Position numbers and translations under genes: made by a program. A stretch of DNA of 64,000 nt from Mycoplasma wenyonii str. Massachusetts (GTDB lineage Bacteria > Bacillota_I > Bacilli_A > Mycoplasmatales > Mycoplasmoidaceae), in NCBI RefSeq assembly GCF_000277795.1, contig NC_018149.1, positions 403,160 to 467,159 on the forward strand. The letters run 5' to 3'. Position 1 is the first letter of the stretch; the number at the start of each line of letters is the position of its first letter. The notes beneath the pieces were generated by a model, which saw only the letters and a list, made by a program, of their open reading frames with translations, searched no databases and was not told the DNA's origin. This document shows positions 8,799 through 19,311 of this stretch, one piece after another.

Positions 8799-11609
8799 AT
8801 GCAACAGCCTCAATTATTAGACAAAACTGTCTTACCGGAATATAAGTCTGACAATCCGACTCCCACTTATGACTCAATTGATCAAATCCAACAGAAGTTA
8901 ATTGAACAACTTATTCAGTTAGATTACAAATATGCTAGAGAACTTACAACTGAAAAAGATTACGTTGAGAACTTAAGAAGACAACTAGAACATCTAAATA
9001 CTAAAAGGGGCGAAGGGGACTTTTCCGACTCAGAAAAAGAATGGGATTTTTTCTATAGGAAATATATAGAAATTGAAGGTGATACTGTGGAAAGAAAATT
9101 GAAAATTATTCAGCACGAAGGCTATCCAACACATCCAAGATCAGAAGATCCTTTCTCTTTTATTGACAAAAGTTGTTGAGAAAATAACTCTTTTCAAATC
9201 GCTCCCCATCCAATTCTCTGCTCAAGTGCAAACATTAAACAACTAAATGTATTAATTAATGGATTTCCTTTAGTACACATTGTTTTACTTTCTCCCAAAA
9301 ATTCTTTAGAACAAGGATATAAAGAGTGAAGAGTTAAAACATCAAAAACTCTTAATAGATTATTTGGATACATACATATATTTGTACTTACTAATGGAAT
9401 CGAAACGAAGTGATATGTTGCAGAATTAGATGGAAATACTTCTCAAGATTTCAAAAATATCACTAACTATTGAACAGATCAAAAACACACACCCATTAAA
9501 GATATAAATGCTTTTGCGCTTTATTTTTTTAAAAAAGAAATCATATTAAAGCTCTTAACTAAGTACTGCATTATTACTGAAAAAAAACTCATTATTTTAA
9601 AGCCTTATCAAATTGATGCGGCGGAATCAATTTGTAATCATATTCTTGCAAAAAAGGAAAACTCGGGAAATAAATCTGCTGGGGGTTATGTTTGACACTC
9701 AACGGGCAGCGGAAAGACACTAACTGCTTTTATGAGTTGTAAGTTAATTGGTCATGACGTTCCATGAATAGAAAAGATATTTCTACTGGAAGATAGAAAT
9801 GCTTTGGAATTTCAAGTTAATGAAGAATTTACAAGATTTGCTTCAGGTCAAGACTACGGGGGAAATCAAAGAATAATTTGAGCAGATGAGGGTGAAAAAT
9901 TGTCTGATGTTCTTGAGAACCCAAACAAATATAAACAAGAAAAGATAGTATTAACAACTATTCAAAAGCTCTTTCAGTTCTGCAAAAATGATGAAAAAAC
10001 GAGTGAATTATTTGATCAAAAGGTTGCATTCATTATTGATGAGTGTCACAGAAATAACTTTGGAGAGATGCATGCACAAATCATTAAGAAATTCAAGCAA
10101 TACTTTATTTTTGGATTTACTGGTACTCCTATTTTTCCAGAAAATGCTTCGACACCCGAAGATACTACTGAGAATTATTTCGGAGGACAAATTGGTCCTT
10201 CTTACACCATATATAGATCTATTAAAGATGGAAATACTCTTCGATTTTGACTTTTTGAGCCCCCAGAAGATGATGAAAGTAAAAAACTAACTAACAGTGA
10301 TACTCCTATTAAAAAATTGCCTAAAGGGGGTTTGGCGAGAGTAAAAGCGATCGCAAAGACAGTTTGGGAAGAATTTGAAAGCAAAACCGTTCATAATGGA
10401 GAAAGATTTAATGGGATATTAGCTGTTCAAGACATTGACAGTGCTATTGATTGTTACAACGAATTCAAAAAGTTAAATGAAAAATCAGAAAATGGCAAAA
10501 AACTTATGGTTGCTTGTGTATTTACTGCCTCAAAGCAAAAAGATAAAGACAGTTACAAAGAAATTAGAAATTCTTTTAGAAGAGAATTTGAAACTCTTTG
10601 TATAGGTAGAAAAGAACAAGGATGGAATCAGAGATTAAGAAGAGGGGATGCAAGAGAAGAAGTTTATAAAGAGGTTGTAACGGAGGCCTTTAAAGAAGGA
10701 AAGATTGATTTACTAATTGTTGCAGAAATGTTCTTGACAGGTTTTGATGCCCCAAAATTAAATACTCTGTGAATAGATAAACCTAGTATTAAATGACACA
10801 CTTTAATTCAGGCATTTTCTAGAACTAATAGATGACACAGGAATAAAGAAGTTGGGAAAATAGTTAGCTTTAATCATATTTCTTCGGCTGTAGATGCTGC
10901 AGTAAGAAGGTTTAGTGAAATAGATGATGATATTTCGAACATATATAAGACATATACAGAAGAGGATTTCTGAAAAAATACAAATGAAATTAAAACGAAA
11001 GCCGAAGAATTAGGTTGTCTTAAGAAAGAAATAGAAGGGGCTGGAGGTAGAGCTGAAGATCACAAAGAAAAGAAATTTATCAAAGAAACAGAAAAGTTAG
11101 AAAAGGATGTAAGAAGATTGAGAAATTTTGGAGGGCTTTACAGAGATCATTTCGGAGAAGAAGGGGAAGAAGAGCTAAAACAATTTACTACTCTAAAAGA
11201 GAAATTAATAAAAGAGAGAGCTAGGGAAGGAAGGGAAGATTTTGAGGATATTACAATCGAAATCCCAGAAGAGCTAGAAGAAGCAACAGAAGAAGATATT
11301 TCTGATACCATCACCTTAAAACAAACGACGGACTATAGCGACAAACTCATTAAATTAATCAAATTTGCTACAGAAAAAGCTAAATTCTCAGAAAATTCTT
11401 TAAAAAAACTTAAAAAAGCGATTGCATCCCGAGATAAAGATTTAATTAACTTTCCAGGTTGAATCTCAAGAAAGACAAATATCGCCTATAGCGATCCAAG
11501 AAAAAAGGAGATAGTGGAAGAAATAATTAAGTTGTCTAATGAAATAATGGAAGAAATGGAAGAAGAAGTGGTTTTAGACTCCCAATTAGATATAGAAGAC
11601 GTCACTTAG
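8799..11609 (+). CDS. hsdR: HsdR-like helicase subunit with lost nuclease residues, locus 1
   Basis: 936 aa, ATG at 8799, 18 nt after hsdM1. Helicase motifs are complete: WHSTGSGKT (Walker A), IIDECHR (DECH box), GFTGTP (motif III), FLTGFDAP and LIQAFSRTNR (motif VI). In the N-terminal nuclease domain the HsdR pattern D-x13-E-x-K is replaced: the segment QLNVLINGFPLVHIVLLSP puts Gln148, Val162 and Leu164 at the three catalytic positions. So ATP-driven DNA translocation may remain, but cutting should not. The C-terminus is a long charged helical region. Confidence 0.82.
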
Positions 11610-11733
11610 TTAATTAGTTAGTTCTATTAAGTCTTTTTGCTAGCTTTTTAGTACAGGATTAAATCTAAAACTTTAAAAATTCATCCTTTTTGCCACTTTT
11701 GACAAATAAATGTAGTGAAACAATTATCAATTT

Positions 11734-12372
11734 TTGAGTTCAGTGGGAAAAGATTTTCTTCACACCAATATTTCACCTAAATTTTCAGTAAAGGGTTGGA
11801 AGACCAACAATGAATGTTTTAGAGAAGAGTTGGCAAAGGCAGATAGAGTGGAAATCTCTGTAGCTTACTGCTCTTGCGACTCACTTCGCGAATTAGACAG
11901 ATTAGTAGAAAGATTAAATATCAAATACATTTGTTTGATTCTAGGAATGCATTTCTTTGTTGGATTTTCAGAAGATTCATACCAATTAGTTTTAGAAATC
12001 AATGAGAAGTGAATGAAAAGGGGCATGGGAGAAATAAGACTAACACACTACTTTAAGCATCATGAAAAACTCTATTGTTTTTATAAAAATGATCAAATCT
12101 TTTCAGTTATGTTTGGCTCACCAAACCTAAGTTTCTTAATTACCGAGAAAATGAAAAAACCAAAACAAAATGACATGGCATGGTTAAGTAATGATCCTTT
12201 TTATCTTGAAAATTCCCTTGAACACATGGAAATACTAAAGTTGGAAGAATTTACTAGTAATGTTGTCGAATTAGAAAAATATAGAACTGCTGAGGATGAA
12301 AAACCAAGGGAAAGAAAGAAAAGTCAAAAATCTAAAAATCACTTTCAAAAAGGGTCGTTAATATGTCGATAA
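11734..12372 (+). CDS. PLD-family nuclease module of a split NgoFVII-like restriction enzyme
   Basis: 212 aa from TTG at 11734; GTG at 11743 is an alternative. The motifs of a single-HKD PLD nuclease are present: KHHEKLYCFYKNDQ gives H-x-K (His110, Lys112), followed after 17 residues by GSPNLSF (Ser129, Asn131). Upstream is the characteristic KYICLILGM strand. Single-chain relatives such as NgoFVII and BfiI carry a C-terminal DNA-binding domain. Here that domain is the next gene, which overlaps by 10 nt in the +2 (-1) frame. The two probably act together or derive from one split gene. A ribosomal frameshift that fuses them is possible but unproven. Confidence 0.7.
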
Positions 12373-12895
12373 ACCTTAAAGAGTTAGAGCAATCTGAATC
12401 TCTCAGAACTATTATTTTTTCTTTAACTGTTCCAACTTATCAAGAACTTCTAGATAACAAAGACTTAGATCTATCCTTTTCTCCCCTGAATGCGTGTTAT
12501 AGTAAGCCAGAAAATGGAAAAGAAAGGAGTTGATATGATGTGAGATTAACTATTGATGGAGAAGATAATCTACCTTCTAGAAAAAACTGATTCTATTTAA
12601 TGACAGATAATGGACATCTCTTCAAGGCTTGTTTCTCAGGAAGAGGACAACAAATTAAATGATTGAATGCTTTTGAAAAGAAAGAAATCATTGGTGAATG
12701 AATAAAAACTAGACTAGTGAATTGAGACTTGATAGAAGAGTATGAATATGCAAGTGAAGATTATGAAGGATACGGAATAATCACTAAAGAAATATTGGAG
12801 TGCTTTGGGAATGATAAAGTCTTCCTGAAGAAAACTACTAAAACCAAGACTGATAAAGAGGGAATAGAAAGAGATGTTTGATTAATTTCTTTCCC
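12348..12895 (+). repeat. Right arm of long inverted repeat
   Basis: Matches the reverse complement of 5277-5825 apart from a few substitutions and one missing A. It spans the end of the PLD gene and nearly all of the DNA-binding gene, whose frame is intact in this arm. Confidence 0.8.
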
Positions 12896-12932
12896 GTTTG
12901 CTCTTTTATTGCAAAAATATAAATATTGTTAG
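12363..12932 (+). CDS. NgoFVII C-terminal-like (B3-type) DNA-binding module, intact copy
   Basis: 189 aa. ATG at 12363 lies inside the end of the PLD gene (sequence ATATGTCGATAA: the PLD stop and this start overlap). Contains LNACYSKPENGKE, WFYLMTDNGHLFKACFSGRG, EKKEIIGEWIKTRLVNWDL, GIITKEILECFGNDKVFLKK and WLISFP. I read it as the target-recognition domain that in NgoFVII-like enzymes is fused to the PLD nuclease. Six in-frame TGA codons encode Trp. Paralogues: 5877-6488 (diverged) and 5255-5810 (frameshifted). Confidence 0.68.
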
Positions 12933-12995
12933 AAGTATTTATTTAAAAGCTTGTTTATCTTCTTTTAAATAGATATATAAGAAGTAACTTCAAAA

Positions 12996-13745
12996 ATGTC
13001 TCTGGGTATTTTGACATTAAAGATTGGTTTGGTTACAACCGTTGTTGGTACTTCTATAGCCACTCCAATTCTCTTGAATAGAGGCTCTTCAGAGATTAAT
13101 TCTGATCAGGTAACAGGAAACTCTGAGAGTCAAGTGAATGTGGCGAGAGTTGGTGTTGCAGAAGATTCGTTGAGTGTAACTTCACCTCGAGGAGTAGAAG
13201 GTGATAGTGTTGCCTTGGAAACTTCTTCTGGATTGAGAAGTGAAATGCCTTCCTCAACTATACAAGTGGAAGATTTCGATAAGAAGTGTTTTGTTGTTCC
13301 AGCCGATTCCGAAAGTGGAAGAGATATTGAATTATTAACTTGTTACGATCCCAAAAATATTCTTAGAAAAGATGTTGGAATCAGCGATGGAGATGAGCTT
13401 GAAAGTGTATTTCACTTATATGACCGCAGTAAACCTAATAACCCAGTAAAAATAGATGGAAGTCTAGAGTGAAATCCTAGCGCAAAACAACTTACTGTAA
13501 GGCTGATAAAGAAAGGGGATTTTTCTTCAGAATACACTTTTAAAGTTACTGGTGATTATTGAGGAGGAATTTCAGATACCTCAAAAAATTTGATGGAACA
13601 AGACGAATGTGTAATTTACAAAGCAACTCTTAAAGATTCACGCACAAATTCAACACATTTACTTACTTGTGGAGATGCTTCTTCAGATTACCAACCAGAA
13701 GACCCAAAAGGTATTCCACTAACTGATTGAACAAAAAACGATTAA
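12996..13745 (+). CDS. Secreted paralogue, MSLGIL family
   Basis: 249 aa. MSLGILTLKIGLVTTVVGTS is a hydrophobic N-terminus, then a Ser/Glu-rich linker to about 90. The folded part starts DFDKKCFVVPADSESG and LLTCYDP, continues FHLYDRSK and Trp, and closes with a second Cys pair (DECVIYKATL, LLTCGD) and PKGIPLTDW. Closest relative is the inverted gene 4458-5225. First of four tandem family members transcribed the same way. Confidence 0.87.
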
Positions 13746-13766
13746 TTTATTAGAGACTAAGAAAAT

Positions 13767-14483
13767 ATGGCGACACTAGCTATCGGAACTCTCTTGAAAG
13801 TTGGTGTTGCTGTTGTGGTTACTGGAACCTCTATTGCCACTCCAATACTTCTAAAGACAAATAATGTTTCAGTGCCTACCAACGCAATTTCAGACAATAC
13901 TGAAAATTCTTCTAACTATGCTTCAAGCGATTCTCCGAGTCAACAAGTCTCTGAAGTGCAAGAAAGAAGTTTAGGGACTGTTGAAACTTCTTCAAGAGAT
14001 TCTTCTCCAACTGAACAAGTGACATTAAATAAGACTTGTTTTTTAATACCTGCATCATCCGATAATGGATCTGAACTATTAACTTGTTTGGGTGAGGCTA
14101 GCGGAGATGATACAAATGAAAGATATTCTGAATACAACAGTTTGTATTATCTAAGCAGTCCAGAAAAAGAATATTTACTTTTGGGAGAAAATGACAAGTT
14201 AATATGAAGTCCAGATAAAAGACAAATAACTGTTAAGTTGGAAGAAGGAAAAATGACAAGCAAGGAAATGAATAATAGTATTTTTGAAGCTCAAGGTGAA
14301 GAGTGACAAGATATATTAGATGGTGAATTTGATTTAAAGGGAGAATGTTCAATCTTTAAAAATGATTCTCTAGAAAGTGAAAATGAACAATCTTATCTGT
14401 TTGTTTGTGGGAATCATTTAAGTGATTTTTCTGATGACAATCCAAAAGGAATTCCCTTAACCTCTCGGGCAACTTTAAAGTAA
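13767..14483 (+). CDS. Secreted paralogue, MATLA/MSLGIL family
   Basis: 238 aa, 21 nt after the previous gene. The N-terminus (MATLAIGTLLKVGVAVVVTG) is like 3174-3758, while the body belongs with the MSLGIL genes: NKTCFLIPASSDNGSELLTC, SLYYLSS, then GECSIFKN, LFVCGN and PKGIPLTSR. This mix of one family's leader with another's body suggests recombination between paralogues. Confidence 0.87.
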
Positions 14484-14493
14484 TTATTTTGTA

Positions 14494-15258
14494 ATGTCTC
14501 TGGGTATCTTAGCTCTAAAGATTGGTTTGGTTGTGGGGGTTACTGGTGTTTCTATCGCTACTCCAATATTTCTTAGTAGAAAGGGAGTTTTTTCATCCGG
14601 CTTAGAAAATGTTCATTCTTCCGAAACTTCTAGTGGTATGGGGAACGCAGATGGACATAATTCAGATACTGAAATTAGTCACCCAAGCTCTTCTGGAATA
14701 GAAGAAGCACAAGGTGTCAGGGGAGATGCAGGCTCTCAAGGTCAAATTAGTACCGTTTCTTCAGAAGCACCTTCTTTAGATGATTCATTTAAGAAAAGAT
14801 GTTTTGTAGTTCCCGCAAAGTCAAAAGGAAATGAAAATATTCAACTATTAACTTGCTTTGGGTCTGAAAATGCTGGACGTTCCAGTCAAGAAGGTGATCA
14901 ACCAGAATATGATAGTGAGTTCCATATATTTGATCCAAGCAGAAACAAAGGCATTCCCTTAAAAGTTGAAGGAAAGATTTCTTGAGAGCCAAGTAATAAT
15001 CAAATTTCTGTGCAAATGTCAAAGGATTCAGTTGTAGAAAATGAATACTCTTTTAAATCTGAAGGTAATGGGTGAAATAGGGTTTCTGCAGTATCTGCAG
15101 TTTTGTCCAAAGAAGAATGCTCAATATTTGAAATTACTTCTCAAGACTCTCCTCACAAAGGCACATTTTGACTTTCTTGTGGCGACAATACATCAGAAGA
15201 TTTTGATGCCAACTCCCCTACTGCTATTCCTTTAACTTCTTGACCGAAGGCTAAATAA
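14494..15258 (+). CDS. Secreted paralogue, MSLGIL family
   Basis: 254 aa, 10 nt after its neighbour. Leader MSLGILALKIGLVVGVTGVS, then a long Ser/Gly/Glu linker (about 30-95). Core KKRCFVVPAKSKG..IQLLTCFG, EFHIFDPS, then EECSIFEIT, WLSCGDN and TAIPLTSW. The linker is the most variable part against the next gene, while the core motifs are kept. Confidence 0.87.
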
Positions 15259-15336
15259 TTAAGTTAGAAGTTCAATAACTTATTAGTTGTCAACTAAAAT
15301 TAAGTGATTCAGTATATCTAAGCAGAGGTATAAGTA

Positions 15337-16074
15337 ATGTCTTTAGGTATTTTGGCATTAAAGATTGGTTTGGTTGCAGGAGTTACTGGTGTTTCAATCG
15401 CTACTCCAATTCTCCTTAATAGAAAAGGTGCAAACTCTTATGTAGTTACTTCTTTAACTGATTCTTTTCAATCCAGCTCTTTGGGTGAGGAATCTAGAAC
15501 AGAAGAAGGAACAGGCTTGGGAGGTCGCGATTCAGAAGCTCTACAAAGACAACAAGAAATTGGAACTGACAATTCTCATAATCAAACTATTTCAACGCCT
15601 TCACAACTAACTTCTGATAACTTTGACAAAACTTGTTTTGAGGTTCCAGCAACTTCTGATAGTGACGAGAATATGCAATTATTAACTTGTTTTGATACTT
15701 CAAACTTAGAAAGGGCAAATAGAGAAGATACTCCAGAATTTGATAATTTGTTCCATCTTTACAACAAAGAAACTAAAGATAATCCTGAACAAATTGCTGG
15801 AAAACTGAAATGAAATTCTGAAACTCAAAAAATTTCTTTCAATCTAAGCGACGACTCCAGCCCTTCTCAATATATCTTTACGGTTCAAAGAGATAATTGG
15901 GAGATTAAGCTTGGAAACTCAGAAAACTTAAAAAGCGAATGTACTATCTTCGGAGTAACTTCAAAAGATTCTGAAGGAATTGCGGATTATTGGTTAGCTT
16001 GTGGATCAGACTCTAGTGATTTTTCTCCTGATGAGCCTCAAGGAATCAAATTAACTAGCTGAAAGAAACAATAA
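15337..16074 (+). CDS. Secreted paralogue, MSLGIL family, last of four
   Basis: 245 aa. Leader as in 14494; linker rich in Ser, Gln and Glu; core DKTCFEVPATSDSD..LLTCFD, LFHLYNKE, SECTIFGVTS, WLACGSD and PQGIKLTSW. A 10-bp perfect-stem hairpin lies 62 nt after the stop, so this gene probably ends the transcript. Confidence 0.87.
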
Positions 16075-16135
16075 CTCAATAAATTATTAATAAGGATTAG
16101 TTAGTGGTTTTTAAAGGTTAGTAATAACTCTTGCT

Positions 16136-16164
16136 AGATAGAGAAGGATATTTTTTCTCTATCT
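16136..16164. terminator. Hairpin, probable terminator
   Basis: AGATAGAGAA (16136-16145) pairs perfectly with TTCTCTATCT (16155-16164) around a 9-nt loop holding T residues. It lies after the four-gene secreted cluster. No long T run follows on the plus strand, so termination is inferred from position and stem strength. Confidence 0.5.
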
Positions 16165-16223
16165 CTGGAGGGTGGAGAAAAACATTAAAGAGAAGGGGAC
16201 CTTACAGAAATGTTTTGTTGAAT

Positions 16224-16418
16224 ATGTATGTTAGAGCCAGAACTGATCAGAGTGACTGAAGACCAGAAGACTTAGTCTATATTAGACCCAAGAGAGTTTA
16301 TATATGAGAAAGAATTGATTGAGTGTGACTTAGAAAATACTTGATTTTCAGCATAAAAGAATTCAAGATATTTTGTCAAGAGTCTTGAGCTAAACGAGGA
16401 CAACCAATAAAGAAATAA
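16224..16418 (+). CDS. Small Trp/Arg-rich hypothetical protein
   Basis: 64 aa, ATG at 16224 (in-frame TTG codons just upstream are alternatives). Five in-frame TGA codons are read as Trp with no TAA or TAG, and the product is coherent: PEDLVYIRPKRVYIWERIDW then WLRKYLIFSIKEFKIF. Basic, with one weakly hydrophobic helix. Ends one base before the convergent trxB stop. No family recognised. Confidence 0.5.
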
Positions 16419-16419
16419 T

Positions 16420-17355
16420 TTAGTCTTTCTTTATTTCCTTTAAATAATTCTTTATTGAGATAGCTGCAATTGAACCATCATTCATAGCAGTCACTATCTG
16501 TCTCAATTCTTTATTTATTACATCCCCAGCAGCAAATAAGCCTTTTAAATTGGTTCTCATCTGTTCATCTACATATACGAATCCAAAAGAGTTTCTCTTT
16601 AGCTCTAACTTAGATAAGAAATCAGTTTCAGGTAATAATCCAATAAAGATGAATACAGCTTTAGCTGAAAGCTGTATTTTTTCCCCTGTCTCTGCTTGTT
16701 CAACTTCTAAACCACTTACCCTATCCCCTTCTACTAATACTCTTACAGGTCTATAAGGAGTATGAATAGAAACATTCTCTTTTTTTTGTAACTCTCTTAA
16801 GAGAATTTCATCCCCCCTGAATTCTCTTCTTCTGTGAACTAACTTAAGCTTAGAAACTATTGCACTTAAATAGATAGATTCTTCTAGTGCACTATTTCCC
16901 CCTCCAACAACTACTACTTCCTCTCCAGCATATAAGTTGCCTTCACAGATAGCACAATAAGAAACTCCTTTGCTATAGTACTCTAATTCATTCTCTATTT
17001 CTAGCTTTTTCTCTCTTAATCCTGTAGTGATTAAGACTGAATAACTCTTAAATATCTTTGAACTCTTTGTCTTAATTTCTCAAATCTCTTGGGATTGAGT
17101 TATCTCTATTACTTCTTCTAATTGTGTTTCAATTTGTAACTCCTTTAATTGGGAGTAAATATTGTCTGCTAACTGTATTCCATTTCTATCCAGATAACCT
17201 GGATAGTTATCTATAAAGAGTGTTTTGTTTAGCTTCCCCCCTACTATATCTTTCTCCAGTATTAATACTTTTAAACAAGCTCTAGCTGCATAAATGGCTG
17301 CTGTAGCTCCTGCTGGGCCTGCACCAATAATTATTAAGTCTCAAATTTGAGTCAA
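16420..17355 (-). CDS. trxB: Thioredoxin reductase
   Basis: 311 aa, close to the usual family length. FAD-binding DLIIIGAGPAGATAAIYAAR at the N-terminus, redox-active CAIC (in SYCAICEGN, near residue 135), NADPH-binding VVVVGGGNSALEE, and a closing FAD motif GLFAAGDV. Reduces thioredoxin with NADPH; cytosolic. The start is TTG at 17355: TAG lies three codons upstream and no ATG precedes the first motif. A Trp codon is TGA. Transcribed away from efp, downstream of tRNA-Ile on the same strand. Confidence 0.95.
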
Positions 17356-17372
17356 ATGACTCTGCTATATAA

Positions 17373-17448
17373 TGGTGGGACTAATGGGGTTCGAACCCAT
17401 AACCGCACCCTTATAAGAGGTGTGCTCTGCCTGTTGAGCTATAGCCCC
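17373..17448 (-). tRNA. tRNA-Ile, anticodon TAT
   Basis: 76 nt with encoded CCA. Acceptor GGGGCTA pairs with TAGTCCC; D stem GCTC/GAGC; anticodon stem CACCT/GGGTG with loop CTTATAA, so anticodon TAT; T arm ATGGG-TTCGAAC-CCCAT. TAT reads AUA directly. Most bacteria use a CAT tRNA modified to lysidine by TilS. A TAT tRNA is known from a few mycoplasmas that lost tilS. Confidence 0.9.
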
Positions 17449-17539
17449 CTTTAAGAAACTTTAATTAAGCTTTTTGTTACTCTTAATCTAATTTTTTATT
17501 CTATTTAAGCCACTTGGCTTAAATTAAAAAGAAAAGAAT

Positions 17540-18082
17540 ATGTCTACCATGTTAGAAGCTAGAGAGCTAAGAGCTGGGCAAACTATTCTATACAAAGGAG
17601 AACCTCACATGGTATTAGATCACTCTTTCAATAAGACAGCTATGAGAGGAGGAATAGTTAAATGCAAACTAAAGAACTTATATACTAAGGCTATTTTTAT
17701 TGAAGAGCTTTCAAATCAAAGACTAGAAAAAGCTAACTTAAGTAAACAAGAAGTAATTTTTACTCACAGAGAAAAAGATCTACTTAAGTTCTGTGATGTA
17801 CAAACTTATGAAGAGTATGTACTATCTTTAGAGCAATATCAATGAGCAAGTGGTTTTCTAGAAGAAGGAACTACTCTACAACTAGTTTGATTTGAAACTA
17901 ACTTAATTGACTTTGTATTACCAGAAAAGGTTCAATTAACTATAGTTGACTTAACCCCAGTTAATAATGAAGTACAGAAAGCAAAGTTTGCTTCTGGTCA
18001 TGAAAGCTTAGTGCCTCTCTTCTGTAAAGAAGGGGATAAAGTCTTTATCTCTACAGAAAATGGAAAGTACCACTCAAAGTAG
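17540..18082 (+). CDS. efp: Translation elongation factor P
   Basis: 180 aa, three-domain EF-P. Domain I (MLEARELRAGQTILYKGEPH, VKCKLKNLYTKA), domain II around 65-125, domain III ending VPLFCKEGDKVFISTENGKY. Relieves ribosome stalling at proline runs. The loop that in E. coli EF-P carries the modified Lys34 (PGKGQA) here reads TAMRGG, with Met35 and Arg36 in its place, so no beta-lysylation-type Lys is at the tip. ATG at 17540; the following gene overlaps its end by 23 nt. Confidence 0.93.
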
Positions 18083-18725
18083 AACTTTATTTCCTTTTTC
18101 ACTACTTCTTTCTCCCTTTATAGCTTTATTCTTTCTTGGATTTACTCTTTCTTCTTGGAAACACAGATTTGGATACAAGGGAAATAAAGATTACTCTTCT
18201 AGATATCTTTTTTTCAAGAAAGTCTATTGAACATTTACACAACTGACTTTCAAAAAAGAAGTATTAGAGAGCTACAACCTATTAAATAGAAAAGATACTT
18301 TTATCTGTATATATTGCAAGAGAATAAATTGAACTCTATTATCTCTTGCTTTTTTATTAACTAACTATTACCAAAAGGCATATCAAAAAACAAGAGCTTT
18401 TAAGTTCTGTGTGCTTTCTGAATCAAAACCTAAGTGATGGTTCTTACTTTCTCTTTTAGATCCTTTATCTCAACTACCAAACTCTAAATTCCTAAAAGAG
18501 TTTGATTGTCCTGTTATTTGCTTCTCTTCTTCCATCAATAAATTGAAAAGATTTGCACTTAAGTCTTATAAAACAATGGTATTTTTTAGATTTGAACAAT
18601 TCTTTTCTTGAAAAACAGGCTTTTTAAATACTTTTAGAGCTATTGGGAAGATTGATTACAATGAATTACTGAAAAATGCCAGTAAAGCAGAGTTAAAGTT
18701 GGTTGAAATACTAAAGAGTTTTTAA
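18060..18725 (+). CDS. Membrane-associated hypothetical protein overlapping efp
   Basis: 221 aa. ATG at 18060 sits inside the efp 3' end in another frame, suggesting translational coupling. A hydrophobic segment at 8-32 (FPFSLLLSPFIALFFLGFTL) and a second at about 98-112 (WTLLSLAFLLTN) follow a CIYC motif. The rest is basic and aromatic-rich. Four TGA codons read as Trp. No known domain; the tight overlap with efp suggests an old gene pair. Confidence 0.85.
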
Positions 18726-18728
18726 GTT

Positions 18729-19295
18729 ATGTCTTTATTGGCTTGAGTTGTTAAGGGTGCTTTGGCTGTGGTTGGAACTGGAGCAATTGTTACTCCTGTT
18801 GCAATAAAGTTAAGTTCCAACTCTTATCACAAAAAACCAATAGTTATTGAGAACTTTCCTGATAAAGATAATGTCAATGGCAAATGTCAAGTATTAGATA
18901 GAGAAGTCAATAGTAATAAGTACTTATTAGCTTGTGATTTTGAGAGAGAAAATTCCGGTAGTGGTGTTTCCGTCACCCCTGAATTTAAATTTTTTTCAGG
19001 AAATGGAAATCCAGTAAGTATCAGTGAATTTAAGGGAAAGGAGACAGAAGAGGGTGAAAATAAAATAACATTTTCTACTTACGAGTATTCAAACACTGGG
19101 TTAGAAGGAGTGACTGGTGAAGAAAGTATATTGGTTTCTTCTTCATCCCCTTGAGTTGATATTCTGGCCGAGGCTCAATTGAACAAATGCAAATTTAAAG
19201 GTAAGTTAGATTCAAATATTTCTTGAACTGTTGAATGTGAAACTAAAAGTGGTGTGAAAAAAGAGATCTATCTTGCCCCTTTAAGTCTTAAATAG
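18729..19295 (+). CDS. Secreted paralogue, first of the 24-gene tandem array
   Basis: 188 aa. ATG at 18729, three bases after the preceding stop; an in-frame TGA at codon 6 is Trp. Leader MSLLAWVVKGALAVVGTGAI, then ENFPDKDNVNGKCQVLDREV..YLLACDF, FKFFSG, and a second Cys pair (NKCKFKG, TVECET). The ENFPxK..KCQVL core is shared with 19910 and the MVIPA-type genes. Confidence 0.87.
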
Positions 19296-19311
19296 TTCTC
19301 AAAATTAATTA

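Noticed and set aside
9988-10290. Plus-strand 100-codon ORF in another frame
   Set aside because: Lies inside hsdR1 over the DECH and motif III region; the hsdR frame is clearly the coding one.
12363-12372. Programmed frameshift joining the PLD and DNA-binding genes
   Set aside because: The overlap ATATGTCGATAA has no clear slippery heptamer, so I report two genes and leave fusion as an open possibility.
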